Translations under genes and position numbers: made by a program
The notes under the pieces: generated by a model
The model's database searches: none
What the model saw: the letters and a program-made list of their open reading frames with translations, nothing else
Told to the model about the DNA's origin: nothing
Part shown: positions 17,530-26,364 of the stretch, in pieces
How positions within the stretch are numbered: position 1 is the stretch's first letter
How the letters are laid out: each line of letters starts with the position of its first letter
Origin: Rhodococcus rhodnii
GTDB lineage: Bacteria > Actinomycetota > Actinomycetes > Mycobacteriales > Pseudonocardiaceae
Assembly (NCBI GenBank): GCA_000720375.1
Contig: JOAA01000003.1
Coordinates: forward strand, 620,001 to 684,000
Direction: 5' to 3'
Length of the DNA stretch: 64,000 nt

Positions 17530-19158
17530 TCAGGTGTTGTTGAACTGGAAGCTGTTGAAGACGGCGGTGGCGATGGGCCGCATGGCCCGCCATTCGTTCT
17601 GCAACGTCGTCGGGTCGTTGGCGCGCAGCGAGAACGTCATGATGAACAGCGTGCCTTGCTTGTCGGTGACCGCCCTGGTCAGCACGTGATACCGGACAGG
17701 CCCCGCGGCAGAGCCGTGTTCGTACTCCAGCACGTCGCCGGTCGTGGAGGACTTGTAGTCGGCGTTCTCCCGGTCGGCCTTGACACTTCTGTCCCTGTTG
17801 GCCAGGTACTCGGCGGCAGTGGTTCCGGTGGTGTCCCGCCTGACCTGCACCTCGGGTGCGCCGGCCTGCGGATCGGGCTGCGGGCCGACGTAGAGCACGT
17901 CGGTGCGGTCGCCCGCTGTCGACTCGGTGCGTTTCCACTCCGCGGGAACGCTGATCGTGTAGCCCAGCAACTCCCGGTAGGGCACGAGCGGCGGCTGCGG
18001 GGTGGTCGTCGTCGACGGCTGCTGCTGTGGTTGCTGCGTCTGCCCTTCGGGTGGGGATTTCGAGGTCAACGCCACCACGACCACCACGATCGCCACCACA
18101 AGCGCTGCGCCGAGCACGATCAGAATCCCGTGGTTCCTCTTGCGTGGCTGGATGGGAATGGGGTCGAGGGTGATGTCCGCGGGTGAAACCGCCTGCGGGT
18201 AGACCGGCGGCGGCATCAGCGGCGGCGCGGTCCGGGTGTTCGGCGCGGTCTCGGCCACGACCGTGACCTGGTCAGACGGGTTGTCGATCCACGTATTGAC
18301 GTCGTTGGACGGCCTCGGCAGGCCACCACGTGGCGTCAACGTGCCAGCGAGGCTGCTGAGGCGCTCGATCGCGTCCTTGGCCTCCATCCGTTCCGCCGGT
18401 TGCTTGCGCAGCAAACCCTGGATGACCGGCCACAACCGGCCGATCCGGGGATCGGGATCCGGGTCACGGGACGCGGCCGCGGCCAACGTGCTCTGGATGT
18501 CCTTGCGTTTGAACGGAGAACGCCCGACGACCGTGGCGTACAACGTGACGCCGGCGGCCCACATGTCCGCTGCTCGCGTGGCCTCGTGACCGTCGATGCG
18601 CTCCGGGGCGATGTATTCGGGCGATCCCGGCATCTGTCCGGTACCGGTCAGCGCGGAGGCACCGTCGATCAGCGCGATCCCGAAGTCCGTCAGCACGACG
18701 CGCTCACCGTCGAGCATGATGTTGGCCGGTTTGACGTCCCGGTGCAGCACGCCTCGGTGGTGCGCGGCGTCGAGCGCCCGCAGGATCTGGATGCCCACCT
18801 GCGCGGCCTGGTCGAGTGGCAGCGGTCCGTCGTTGTCGAGGATGTCCGCGAGCGACCGGCCTTCGATCAGCTCCATCACGATCCACGGCAGGTTGTCCTC
18901 GATCACCACGTCGTGCACGGTGACGATGCCCGGGTGCCTGAGTTTGGCGGCGGCTCTGGCCTCTCGCAGCACTCTGCGCACGGCTGCCTCCGACTCACCG
19001 GCGTCCGCCGACTCGCCCAGCCGGAGTTCCTTGATCGCCACGTCACGGTGCAGGTATTCGTCGTGGGCCCGCCACACGACACCCATCCCACCGCGGCCGA
19101 TCGGCCGTTGCGCAAGGCGATACCGCCCGGCAACGACCCTCCCCTCGCCCTCAGTCAC
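17530..19158 (-). CDS. PknB-like Ser/Thr protein kinase (catalytically intact)
   Basis: About 542 residues. The kinase domain (~10-270) has the Gly loop IGRGGMGVVWRA, DVAIKELRL, HRDVKPANIML, LTDFGIAL and APERIDG, with all catalytic residues present. A juxtamembrane linker leads to one transmembrane helix (~350-372, ILIVLGAALVVAIVVVVVAL). The extracellular C-terminal domain (~400-540) is not PASTA. It looks like a lipoprotein-like sensor module (YTISVPAEWKRTES...). GTG 19158 is chosen; a TTG at 19167 with AGGTACA upstream is an alternative. It heads the operon and is the only evident kinase able to make phosphothreonine for the FHA protein. Confidence 0.9.
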   Translation of the reverse strand: MTEGEGRVVAGRYRLAQRPIGRGGMGVVWRAHDEYLHRDVAIKELRLGESADAGESEAAVRRVLREARAAAKLRHPGIVTVHDVVIEDNLPWIVMELIEGRSLADILDNDGPLPLDQAAQVGIQILRALDAAHHRGVLHRDVKPANIMLDGERVVLTDFGIALIDGASALTGTGQMPGSPEYIAPERIDGHEATRAADMWAAGVTLYATVVGRSPFKRKDIQSTLAAAASRDPDPDPRIGRLWPVIQGLLRKQPAERMEAKDAIERLSSLAGTLTPRGGLPRPSNDVNTWIDNPSDQVTVVAETAPNTRTAPPLMPPPVYPQAVSPADITLDPIPIQPRKRNHGILIVLGAALVVAIVVVVVALTSKSPPEGQTQQPQQQPSTTTTPQPPLVPYRELLGYTISVPAEWKRTESTAGDRTDVLYVGPQPDPQAGAPEVQVRRDTTGTTAAEYLANRDRSVKADRENADYKSSTTGDVLEYEHGSAAGPVRYHVLTRAVTDKQGTLFIMTFSLRANDPTTLQNEWRAMRPIATAVFNSFQFNNT

Positions 19159-19225
19159 AAAAGGCAATGTACCTACCGCCCGCTGTCACTACCGCGCGAA
19201 CAATGCACGTGATCACCGACGAGGC

Positions 19226-19296
19226 AAAGCGCGTGTCCACCACACCAACACAATGAGATGCGCATTCCAGCACCGCATGTCCACCACTCCAGCACA
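19226..19296 (+). repeat. Dispersed repeat, copy 1 (in the 19159-19432 intergenic region)
   Basis: This 274-bp gap between divergent genes holds the modules GCGTGTCCACCACACCAACA (from 19231), GAGATGCGCATT (19255-19266) and ATGTCCACCACTCCAGCAC (19277-19295). Closely matching modules recur, in the opposite orientation, at 30850-30903. The function is unknown. The gap also contains the ribosome site of the next gene (TGGAGGTAGTAC) and no other gene. Confidence 0.45.
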
Positions 19297-19432
19297 CCGT
19301 GTCGACCATTGCGACACGGTGCGATCGCCACAGAGACTCGCTGACCTCGTGGGCAACCGTCATCCAACACCTGCGCAACCGCGTCCAGGCACGTTCGGCA
19401 GGCCAGTCGGACCTCAAACCTGGAGGTAGTAC

Positions 19433-20794
19433 ATGCGTACCTCAGTGGGCGGGCTGATCCTCGCGATCATGGCCGTCCTCGGCTCTGCCGGGCAGGCATT
19501 CGCCAGCGAGCCAAGACCCGCGGAAGAACCGTTCAGCGCGCTGGTCAAACGCGCTGACTGCGACAAGAACGGTCCCACACAGCGGGACGGCACGATCGCC
19601 GCGCAGCTGAACCCGAGGCTGACCAAGGACATGCGTGGCTATATGGACGCGTACCGGGTGTCGTGTGCACGCGAGGTCGTCGAGGCCGTGCAGGCCCGTA
19701 AGTTCAACAAGAAGGCGGCGGTCATCGCGATCACCACGGTGATCGTGGAGACCCACATCGTGAACGTCGCCGAGAAGGTCGACCACACCAGTCTCGGCCT
19801 GTTCCAGCAGCAGGACCCGTGGGGCAGCGAGGCGAACCGGCTGAACCCGACGTGGGCCACCAACGCGTTCCTGGACGCGATGGTCCGCAAGGTCCCCGAC
19901 TGGAACCAGGCCACGACCGACGCGCAGATCGGCGCGGTCTGCCAGAAGGTCCAGGTCTCCGCGTACCCCGAACGGTATCCGGTGCAGGTGAGCGACGCGA
20001 AGATCATCGTCGACGCGCTCTGGACCACGACGCCGCCCGCCGGCCGCGACTCCAGCGGCTACTACAACCCGGCGGACGGGACTTTCCACCTCCGCAACGC
20101 TTTGAGCGACGGTGCCTCGAACGCGGCTTGGGGCACCGCGCTGGAAACCATCCCCGGTGCGATCATCCTCACGGGTGACTGGAACGGCGACCGCAAGGAC
20201 TCGACCGGTTACTACGACCCGCGTGACGGAACCTTTCATCTCCGCAACGACCACAGCGACGGAGCATCCAACGCAGCTTGGGACACCGCACTGGAAACCA
20301 TTCCTGGTGCGATCATCCTCACGGGTGACTGGAACGGCGACGGCAAAGACTCCACCGGGTATTACGACCCGCGCGACGGCACTTTCCATCTCACCAACGA
20401 CCACAGCAACGGAGCGTCCGACTACGCCTGGGACACCGCGCTCGAAACGGTTCCCGACGCTGTCGTCCTGACGGGTGACTGGAACGGGGACGGCAAGGAC
20501 TCCGTGGGCTATTACAACAAGCGCGATGGGTCATTCCACTTGCGCAACGCGCTGAGCGACGGCGCATCCGACTACGCATGGGACACCGCACTGGAAACCG
20601 TTGCCAACGCGGTTGTCCTGACGGGTGACTGGAACGCCGACAAGAAAGACTCCACCGGCTACTACAACCCCGGCGACGGGTCATTCCACCTGCGCAACGC
20701 ATTGAGCGACGGCGCATCCGACCACGCATGGGACACCGCACTGGAGACCATTCCCAACGCTGTCGTCATCACCGGCGACTGGGACGGAGCCTGA
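19433..20794 (+). CDS. Secreted lysozyme-like protein with five 50-residue repeats
   Basis: 453 residues. Signal peptide (MRTSVGGLILAIMAVLGSAG...). Residues ~60-195 resemble the lysozyme-like domain often found in actinobacterial secreted proteins: IAITTVIVETHI (possible catalytic Glu) and DHTSLGLFQQQDPWG. Residues ~206-453 are five 50-residue repeats of the form DSTGYYDPRDGTFHLRN...LTGDWNGDGK. Their DxDGDG-like turns suggest FG-GAP/propeller blades that may bind calcium and wall polymers. Strong ribosome site (GGAGG). One base separates it from the M23 gene downstream, so the two are co-expressed. Confidence 0.8.
   Translation: MRTSVGGLILAIMAVLGSAGQAFASEPRPAEEPFSALVKRADCDKNGPTQRDGTIAAQLNPRLTKDMRGYMDAYRVSCAREVVEAVQARKFNKKAAVIAITTVIVETHIVNVAEKVDHTSLGLFQQQDPWGSEANRLNPTWATNAFLDAMVRKVPDWNQATTDAQIGAVCQKVQVSAYPERYPVQVSDAKIIVDALWTTTPPAGRDSSGYYNPADGTFHLRNALSDGASNAAWGTALETIPGAIILTGDWNGDRKDSTGYYDPRDGTFHLRNDHSDGASNAAWDTALETIPGAIILTGDWNGDGKDSTGYYDPRDGTFHLTNDHSNGASDYAWDTALETVPDAVVLTGDWNGDGKDSVGYYNKRDGSFHLRNALSDGASDYAWDTALETVANAVVLTGDWNADKKDSTGYYNPGDGSFHLRNALSDGASDHAWDTALETIPNAVVITGDWDGA
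20048..20791 (+). repeat. Five in-frame 150-bp coding repeats (first hydrolase gene)
   Basis: Units begin at 20048, 20198, 20348, 20498 and 20648, each starting at a GAC-TC codon pair. Each encodes one 50-residue blade. Several 40-50 bp stretches are nearly identical to units in the next gene. Confidence 0.85.
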
Positions 20795-20795
20795 C

Positions 20796-22133
20796 ATGAA
20801 GCGAATTCTGACAACCGTCGCGATCACCGGCTTGCTGGCCGGTGCGATGACCACGACTGCCACCGCGGCCGGACCGCGGCCGGATTTCCAACTGCCGTTC
20901 GTGTGCGGCCAGAAATGGCGGCTGGACTCGTATGACAGCACTCACGCACCCGCACTCGACATGGTGAGAGCACCCGACCAGGTCGGCACCGAGGGCGCAC
21001 CGTTCCTCGCTGCCGCCGCGGGCACTGTCCGGCAGTCGTTCTACCACCACAACGCGGGCAACATGATCCAGATCGACCACGGCGGCGGCTGGTTCACCAC
21101 CGGTATCCATCTGCAGAGCCGTGCGGTGTCGGTCGGCCAGAAAGTCAAGCAGGGTCAGCAGATCGGCAAGGTCGGCAAGACCGGCCCGACGTCCAACGGC
21201 CACCCGCACCTGCACTTCGAGCAGGCCTTCGACGCCAACGGGGACGGCAGGGCGTCCTGGGGCGCGGTGGGCAGCGAACGTGTCGCGCAGGTCTTCGACG
21301 GCAAGACGTACGGCGCGAGAACCGGCGAGACGTGGGAAAGCGTCACCAGCAACAACTGCGGGGACGAACAGGAAACCCATGGCGTCGATTCGGCTGGGTA
21401 CTACGACCCGCGTGACGGCACATTCCACCTCCGCAATTCGCAGAGCGACGGCCCGTCCAGCTACGGCTGGGGAACCGACCTGGAAACCGTCCCCGGCGCA
21501 GTGGTCCTCATCGGCGACTGGAACGGCGACGGCAAAGACTCCACGGGCTACTACGACCGCCGCGATGGAACCTTCCATCTCCGCAATGCCTTGAGCGAGG
21601 GAGCATCCAACGCAGCTTGGGACACCGCACTGGAAACCATTCCCAACGCCGTCATCCTCACGGGTGACTGGAACGGCGACGGCAAAGACTCCACCGGGTA
21701 TTACGACCCGCGCGACGGGACATTCCACCTCCGCAACGACCACAGCGACGGAGCATCCAACGCAGCTTGGGACACTGCGTTGGAAACGATTCCCGGTGCT
21801 GTCGTTCTGACGGGTGACTGGAACGGTGATGGCAAGGACTCGACGGGTTACTACGACCCGCGCGACGGCACTTTCCATCTCACCAACGACCATGGCAACG
21901 GAGCGTCGGACTACGCGTGGGGAACGAATCTCGAATCGGTCCCGAACGCGGTCGTCCTGACCGGTGACTGGAACGGCGACGGCAAGGACTCCACCGGCTA
22001 CTACAACCCGGCCGACGGATCGTTCCACCTGCGCAACGCACTGAACGACGGACCGTCCGACCGGGCGTGGGACACCGGCTACGAGTCGGTGCCTGGCGTC
22101 GTCGCCCTCACCGGCGACTGGGACGGCGCCTGA
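20796..22133 (+). CDS. Secreted M23 (LytM) family endopeptidase with five 50-residue repeats
   Basis: 445 residues. Signal peptide (KRILTTVAITGLLAGAMTT...). The M23 domain (~30-165) carries the zinc-site motifs HAPALD (H..D) and HPHLHFE (HxH), consistent with an active metallo-endopeptidase cleaving peptidoglycan cross-links. Residues ~197-445 are five 50-residue repeats of the same type as in the preceding gene, ending identically (LTGDWDGA). The start ATG is 1 bp after the upstream stop. A strong terminator hairpin follows the stop. The pair looks like co-secreted wall hydrolases targeted by a shared repeat domain. Confidence 0.9.
   Translation: MKRILTTVAITGLLAGAMTTTATAAGPRPDFQLPFVCGQKWRLDSYDSTHAPALDMVRAPDQVGTEGAPFLAAAAGTVRQSFYHHNAGNMIQIDHGGGWFTTGIHLQSRAVSVGQKVKQGQQIGKVGKTGPTSNGHPHLHFEQAFDANGDGRASWGAVGSERVAQVFDGKTYGARTGETWESVTSNNCGDEQETHGVDSAGYYDPRDGTFHLRNSQSDGPSSYGWGTDLETVPGAVVLIGDWNGDGKDSTGYYDRRDGTFHLRNALSEGASNAAWDTALETIPNAVILTGDWNGDGKDSTGYYDPRDGTFHLRNDHSDGASNAAWDTALETIPGAVVLTGDWNGDGKDSTGYYDPRDGTFHLTNDHGNGASDYAWGTNLESVPNAVVLTGDWNGDGKDSTGYYNPADGSFHLRNALNDGPSDRAWDTGYESVPGVVALTGDWDGA
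21387..22133 (+). repeat. Five in-frame 150-bp coding repeats (M23 gene)
   Basis: Units begin at 21387, 21537, 21687, 21837 and 21987. Units 2-3 share long identical DNA stretches with units 2-3 of the upstream gene (for example GGAGCATCCAACGCAGCTTG at ~20262, ~21600 and ~21750). Confidence 0.85.
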
Positions 22134-22148
22134 TCACGCTGGGGGTGC

Positions 22149-22180
22149 CCACCTTTCCGGCCTCCGTGCCGGAAAGGTGG
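22149..22180 (+). terminator. Hairpin terminator after the hydrolase operon
   Basis: A perfect 12-bp stem CCACCTTTCCGG / CCGGAAAGGTGG with an 8-base loop starts 15 bp after the M23 stop. There is no U-tract, as is usual in high-GC actinomycetes. Confidence 0.75.
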
Positions 22181-22287
22181 ACCGTGACCAGAGTTGATGG
22201 CGGGATGTCTGTACATAAACTTGAGTTGCCAGAGCACGCGCCTACCTGATAGGAACCGGAACGCAGGAGTTTCTCCGGGGGGCCGGG

Positions 22288-24948
22288 ATGGGCGCACAGT
22301 TCGGAGTGTTGGGCGAAGTAACCGCCCTGGTAGACGACCGCGCGGTGTACCTGGGCCATGCCCGGCAGCGCTGTGTGCTGGCCGCGTTGCTGATGGACGC
22401 GAACCGCGTGGTCTCGTCGGACCAGTTGATGGACCGCGTCTGGGCCGACGACCTTCCGCCCCGGGCGCACCGGACGCTCGCGAGCTATCTGTCCCGGCTA
22501 CGTCAGGCACTCGGCGTCTCGATCGAGTGGCGGTACAACGGATATCAACTCAGCGCGGACCCGGCCGGCATCGACGCACACCGGTTTCGGGAGCTCGCCG
22601 CCAAGATCCAGGCCGAACGGGACGACGCCCGCGCGTTGACGCTGGCCGACGAGGCGTTGGGGCTGTGGCGCGGCGTTCCGTTCACCGGCCTGGACACCCC
22701 GTGGATCAACGAGATCCGGCACGCTCTGGAGAAGGACAAGTTCGCCGTCGAGCTGGATCGAACCGATCTTCTGTTACGCAGCGGACAGCACGCGGGTCTG
22801 CTGACCGAGTTGTGTGCACGCAGCGAGGCGCATCCCTTGGACGAACGCGTTGCCGGGCAATACATGCTCGCGCTGTACCGCAGCGGGCGGCAAGCCGAGG
22901 CGCTCGATTCCTATCAGCGCATCCGCAGACGACTGCGTGACGAACTCGGCACCGATCCTGGTGCGGCGCTGCGGAAAGTCCACCAGCAAGTCCTTTCCGG
23001 TACCACAGTGGACAGCGCGCCGCGGCAGCTTCCCGCACCACCACCCGTGTTCACGGGCAGGCAAGCCGCGCTCGCCGAGCTGGACAAGGTCGCGGCCAAG
23101 GACACGATGGCGATCGCGACCGTCAGCGGACTCGGCGGCGTCGGCAAGACGTGGCTTGTCCTGCATTGGGCGCACCACAACGCCCGGCGCTTCGCCGACG
23201 GTCACTTGTACGTCAATCTCCGTGGGTTCGATCCGGCCGGTGAACCACTGCGGCCAGAGATCGCACTGCGTGGCCTGCTCGACGCGTTGGGCGTGGACCC
23301 CGCCGCGGTTCCACTCGACCTCGACGCGCAGACCGGGCTGTACCGCACACTGATCAGCGGCAAGCGAATGCTGCTCGTACTGGACAACGCCCGCGACACC
23401 GAACAGGTTTTACCTCTGTTGCCAGGCACTTCGACGTGCACAGTGATCGTCACGAGCCGTCATCAGCTGGCCGGGCTCTACGCCTCGCACGGCGCGGTTC
23501 CCGTGCGGCTGGACACCCTCGCCGGCGCCGAGGCCACTCAGATGTTGACCGCCCACCTCGGATCGGACGTCACGATCGACTCCGACGCGGCGACCGAATT
23601 GCTCTCGTACTGCGCCGGGCTGCCATTGGCGATCAGCATCGTCGCCGCCAGGGCCACCTTGTCAGATCTGCCGCTTGCCGCGCTTGCCAAGGAGTTGCAC
23701 GACGCCGCGACCAGACTGGACGCATTGGACGCCGGTGAGCTCAGCGTCAACCTGCGAGCCGTGTTCTCGTGGTCGACGAAGGCCCTGGATCCCGCTGTGG
23801 GCAAGCTTTTCCGTCTGCTCGGCCACGCGCCAGGAGTCGACATCACCGTGCCCGCGGCAGGTGCGCTCACCGAGAAACCGCAAGCCTTGTTGAACAAGCT
23901 CGACAAGGCACATCTGATCCAACGCCATCAGCCAGGCCGTTACCGGATGCACGACCTTGTGCGACTGCACGCCGCCGACGGTGCCCCGCCCGACTTGGCC
24001 GCGCTGCACAAACTCGCCGAGTTCTACCTGCACACGGCGTACGCCTGCGATCGGCTCCTTGCTCCACATCGGACACCCATGAACCTGAAACCCGCCGCCG
24101 CACTTGACATGCCCGACCCGATGGCGTGGTTCGAGGCCGAACATCGCAACCTGATGGCGGTCCTGCAGTTCGCCGCGATCCACGGCTGGCACGAACTCGT
24201 ATGGCAACTGGCATGGAGTCTGAGCACCTTCCACCGCATGCGGGGTCACGACACCGAGTCGCTCGCCGCGTGGCAGGCCGCTGCCGACGCCGCCGAGCAC
24301 CTCGACGACCTGCCCAAGCAAAGCGTGGCCCGCAGGTTCCTCGGCGCCGCCTACACCAGGCTCGGCCGGTCGGCCGAGGCTGTCAGGCATCTCGAACAGT
24401 CCCTCGCGCTGGCCGAGGAGGACCTGTTCAAGATGCACACGTACCGGATCCTGGCGTGGGCGTGGGAGCAGGTCGGCGACGACCAGCGCAGCCTCGACAC
24501 GGCCGAGGCCGCGCTGGCGTTGGCCGAGCAACTGGACGAGGCGGTGTGGAAAGCCGACGCGGAGAACCTCGTCGGCTGGTACTGCGCCCGGCTTGGCCGG
24601 CACGATCGCGCCCGCGCACACTGCCAGGACGCACTCGCGCTGTGCCGCCGTCTGATAGACCACGAAGGCACAGCGGCCACATTGGACAGTCTCGGGTTCA
24701 TCGCCCACAACACCGGCCAGTACGCCGAGGCTGTCTCGCATTTCGAAGGCGCGCTGGCCATTGTGCGTGACCTCGGCTATTCCTCCAGCGAGGCCGAGAT
24801 GCTCGATCGGCTCGGGGCGACACACGCCGCGATGGGCCAACCCGCGCAAGCCCGCCGGACCTGGCAGCAGGCCATGGACCTGTATCAGAGCCAGCACCGA
24901 ACCCGGGAGGCCGCTCGCGTGGGCTCGCTTCTGTCCACTCTGGACTAA
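22288..24948 (+). CDS. SARP/AfsR-type regulator (wHTH-BTAD-NB-ARC-TPR)
   Basis: 886 residues. An OmpR-type winged helix (~1-90, RQRCVLAALLMDANRVVSSD) precedes a bacterial transcriptional activation domain (~95-245, WINEIRHALEKDKFAVELDR). An NB-ARC ATPase follows, with Walker A GLGGVGKT at 281-288, a second acidic motif MLLVLDNA, and GLPLAI. The C-terminus (~600-886) is TPR-rich. Such regulators activate secondary-metabolite or morphogenesis genes, but no biosynthetic cluster is adjacent. ATG 22288 follows a GGGGGG-type ribosome site. The end overlaps the convergent hydrolase gene by 4 bp. The 107 bp upstream after the terminator show no further motif. Confidence 0.92.
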   Translation: MGAQFGVLGEVTALVDDRAVYLGHARQRCVLAALLMDANRVVSSDQLMDRVWADDLPPRAHRTLASYLSRLRQALGVSIEWRYNGYQLSADPAGIDAHRFRELAAKIQAERDDARALTLADEALGLWRGVPFTGLDTPWINEIRHALEKDKFAVELDRTDLLLRSGQHAGLLTELCARSEAHPLDERVAGQYMLALYRSGRQAEALDSYQRIRRRLRDELGTDPGAALRKVHQQVLSGTTVDSAPRQLPAPPPVFTGRQAALAELDKVAAKDTMAIATVSGLGGVGKTWLVLHWAHHNARRFADGHLYVNLRGFDPAGEPLRPEIALRGLLDALGVDPAAVPLDLDAQTGLYRTLISGKRMLLVLDNARDTEQVLPLLPGTSTCTVIVTSRHQLAGLYASHGAVPVRLDTLAGAEATQMLTAHLGSDVTIDSDAATELLSYCAGLPLAISIVAARATLSDLPLAALAKELHDAATRLDALDAGELSVNLRAVFSWSTKALDPAVGKLFRLLGHAPGVDITVPAAGALTEKPQALLNKLDKAHLIQRHQPGRYRMHDLVRLHAADGAPPDLAALHKLAEFYLHTAYACDRLLAPHRTPMNLKPAAALDMPDPMAWFEAEHRNLMAVLQFAAIHGWHELVWQLAWSLSTFHRMRGHDTESLAAWQAAADAAEHLDDLPKQSVARRFLGAAYTRLGRSAEAVRHLEQSLALAEEDLFKMHTYRILAWAWEQVGDDQRSLDTAEAALALAEQLDEAVWKADAENLVGWYCARLGRHDRARAHCQDALALCRRLIDHEGTAATLDSLGFIAHNTGQYAEAVSHFEGALAIVRDLGYSSSEAEMLDRLGATHAAMGQPAQARRTWQQAMDLYQSQHRTREAARVGSLLSTLD

Positions 24949-25934
24949 CGGAGTCTTGCCACTTCCAGCACGGCTTCGACGAACGCCTTCGGTGTCTCCT
25001 GTGGCAGGTTGTGGCCGGCCTTGGGAATCACGTGGTGCACACGAGGGCCTGCGAAGAACTTCGCGGAGGCCGTGCCGTCGGTCGGCGGGCTGCTGCCGTC
25101 CGACGCGCCGTCCAGCGTCACGGCCGGCATGACGATCTTCGGCTGTCGCGCCAGCTTTGCCTCGAGTACGTCATAACGCGGGTCACCCGGTGCGGCGAGC
25201 AACCGGTGCCGGTAGCTGTGCAGCACGATGTCGACGTAGTCAGGGTTGTCGAACATGACCGCCGCGTCGTTCAGGTCCTTCTCGGTGAACCGCCACTCTG
25301 GCGAGTTCTTCAGCCACACGACCTTCGCCAGATCCTTGGTCTGCTCGGTGAGGGCCCGGCGGCCGCGCTCGGTCAGGAAGTAGAAGAAGTACCAGTGCGC
25401 GGCTTCCGTCGCGACCGGGTCGGGCATCTCGGCGGCCGCGAGGTTCTGGATGAGATAGCTGTTGACCGACACGATGCCGGTGCAGCGTTCCGGCCAGAGC
25501 GCGGCGGCGACGTTCAGGCCACGGCCGCCCCAGTCGTAGCCACCGAAGATCGCGGAACGGATCCGCAACGCGTCCATCAGCGAGATCATGTCCGCGCCCA
25601 TCGCGGCCTGCTGGCCAGACCGGAACGTGTCGGCTTTGAGAAACCGCGTGGGTCCGTGACCGCGCAGGTACGGCACGATCACGCGGTATCCCCGACGCGC
25701 GAGCGCAGGCGCGACCTCGGCGTACGCCATGGGGCTGTACGGCCAACCGTGCCCCAGCAGGACGACCTTGCCGTTGCTCGGGCCGATGTCGTGGTACGCG
25801 ATCTTGAGCAATTCCGTGGTGACGTGCCGGATCGGGCCGAGTGTCCCACTGGCTGCTGATGCTGAGGGCGTGGACATGCCTCCGATCGCGGCCGCACCAA
25901 CGCCGACGAGCTTGCCGAAAGTGCGCCTGTCCAT
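24945..25934 (-). CDS. Tat-exported alpha/beta hydrolase, epoxide-hydrolase/dehalogenase-like
   Basis: 329 residues. A twin-arginine leader (MDRRTFGKLVGVGAAAIGG) is followed by an alpha/beta-hydrolase. The oxyanion motif is HGWP (62-65), the nucleophile elbow GGYDWGG places an Asp at 134, and the C-terminal His is in KAGHNLPQE. An Asp nucleophile fits epoxide hydrolases or haloalkane dehalogenases rather than serine esterases. It is the third gene of the operon DinB-like > OsmC > hydrolase, with a 4-bp gap to OsmC. Confidence 0.85.
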   Translation of the reverse strand: MDRRTFGKLVGVGAAAIGGMSTPSASAASGTLGPIRHVTTELLKIAYHDIGPSNGKVVLLGHGWPYSPMAYAEVAPALARRGYRVIVPYLRGHGPTRFLKADTFRSGQQAAMGADMISLMDALRIRSAIFGGYDWGGRGLNVAAALWPERCTGIVSVNSYLIQNLAAAEMPDPVATEAAHWYFFYFLTERGRRALTEQTKDLAKVVWLKNSPEWRFTEKDLNDAAVMFDNPDYVDIVLHSYRHRLLAAPGDPRYDVLEAKLARQPKIVMPAVTLDGASDGSSPPTDGTASAKFFAGPRVHHVIPKAGHNLPQETPKAFVEAVLEVARLR

Positions 25935-25938
25935 CGCG

Positions 25939-26364
25939 TCAGTCGACCGTCACGTCGATGGTGACTTCGACATTTCCGCGCGTGGCCTTGGAATACGGGC
26001 AGATCTGGTGCGCGGCGGCGCCGAGCTCCTCGGCGGTCAGCTTGTCCACACCGGACATCTCCAGGTGCAGCGCGCCGCTCAGCCAGAACTCGTCGTCCGC
26101 GTGGTGCAGCGTGACATCGGCGACGACGGCCAAGTCATCGAGTTTGACCTTACGTGCCGCGGCGGCCCGCTTGACCGCGCCGAGGAAGCAGGACGACCAA
26201 CCCACCGCGAACAGCTGCTCGGGGTTGGTCGCGCCGCCGTTGCCACCGAACTCCTTCGGGATGGCCAGCGTGACGTCGAGCAGGCCGTCGCTCGTGACGG
26301 TCCGGCCGCCGTTGCGGCCTTCGCCGGTCGCCGTGGCACTGGCGGTGTATGTGACCTCAGGCAT
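25939..26364 (-). CDS. OsmC/Ohr-family organic hydroperoxide reductase
   Basis: 141 residues, the normal Ohr length. Both reactive cysteines are present (Cys59 in GWSSCFLGAV, Cys122 in ICPYSKATRGN), with the conserved Arg (GGRT, R21) and PEQ. Ohr enzymes reduce fatty-acid and other organic hydroperoxides. The ATG is preceded by AGAGAGA and overlaps the stop of the frameshifted DinB-like gene by 8 bp (ATGCCTGA), showing translational coupling. Probably controlled by the divergent CGNR regulator. Confidence 0.93.
   Translation of the reverse strand: MPEVTYTASATATGEGRNGGRTVTSDGLLDVTLAIPKEFGGNGGATNPEQLFAVGWSSCFLGAVKRAAAARKVKLDDLAVVADVTLHHADDEFWLSGALHLEMSGVDKLTAEELGAAAHQICPYSKATRGNVEVTIDVTVD

Noticed and set aside
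15586..18186. An 866-codon plus-strand open frame across the Fn3 and kinase genes
   Set aside because: Arg/Gly/His-rich antisense translation with no motif; the minus-strand genes have intact domains and 4-bp overlaps.
20048..22133. CRISPR-like array
   Set aside because: The regular 150-bp repeats are in-frame coding units of two proteins, with no spacers.
22288..24948. Hallmark of a secondary-metabolite cluster (SARP regulator)
   Set aside because: No polyketide, peptide, terpene or RiPP enzymes occur nearby; the regulator alone is not evidence of a cluster.
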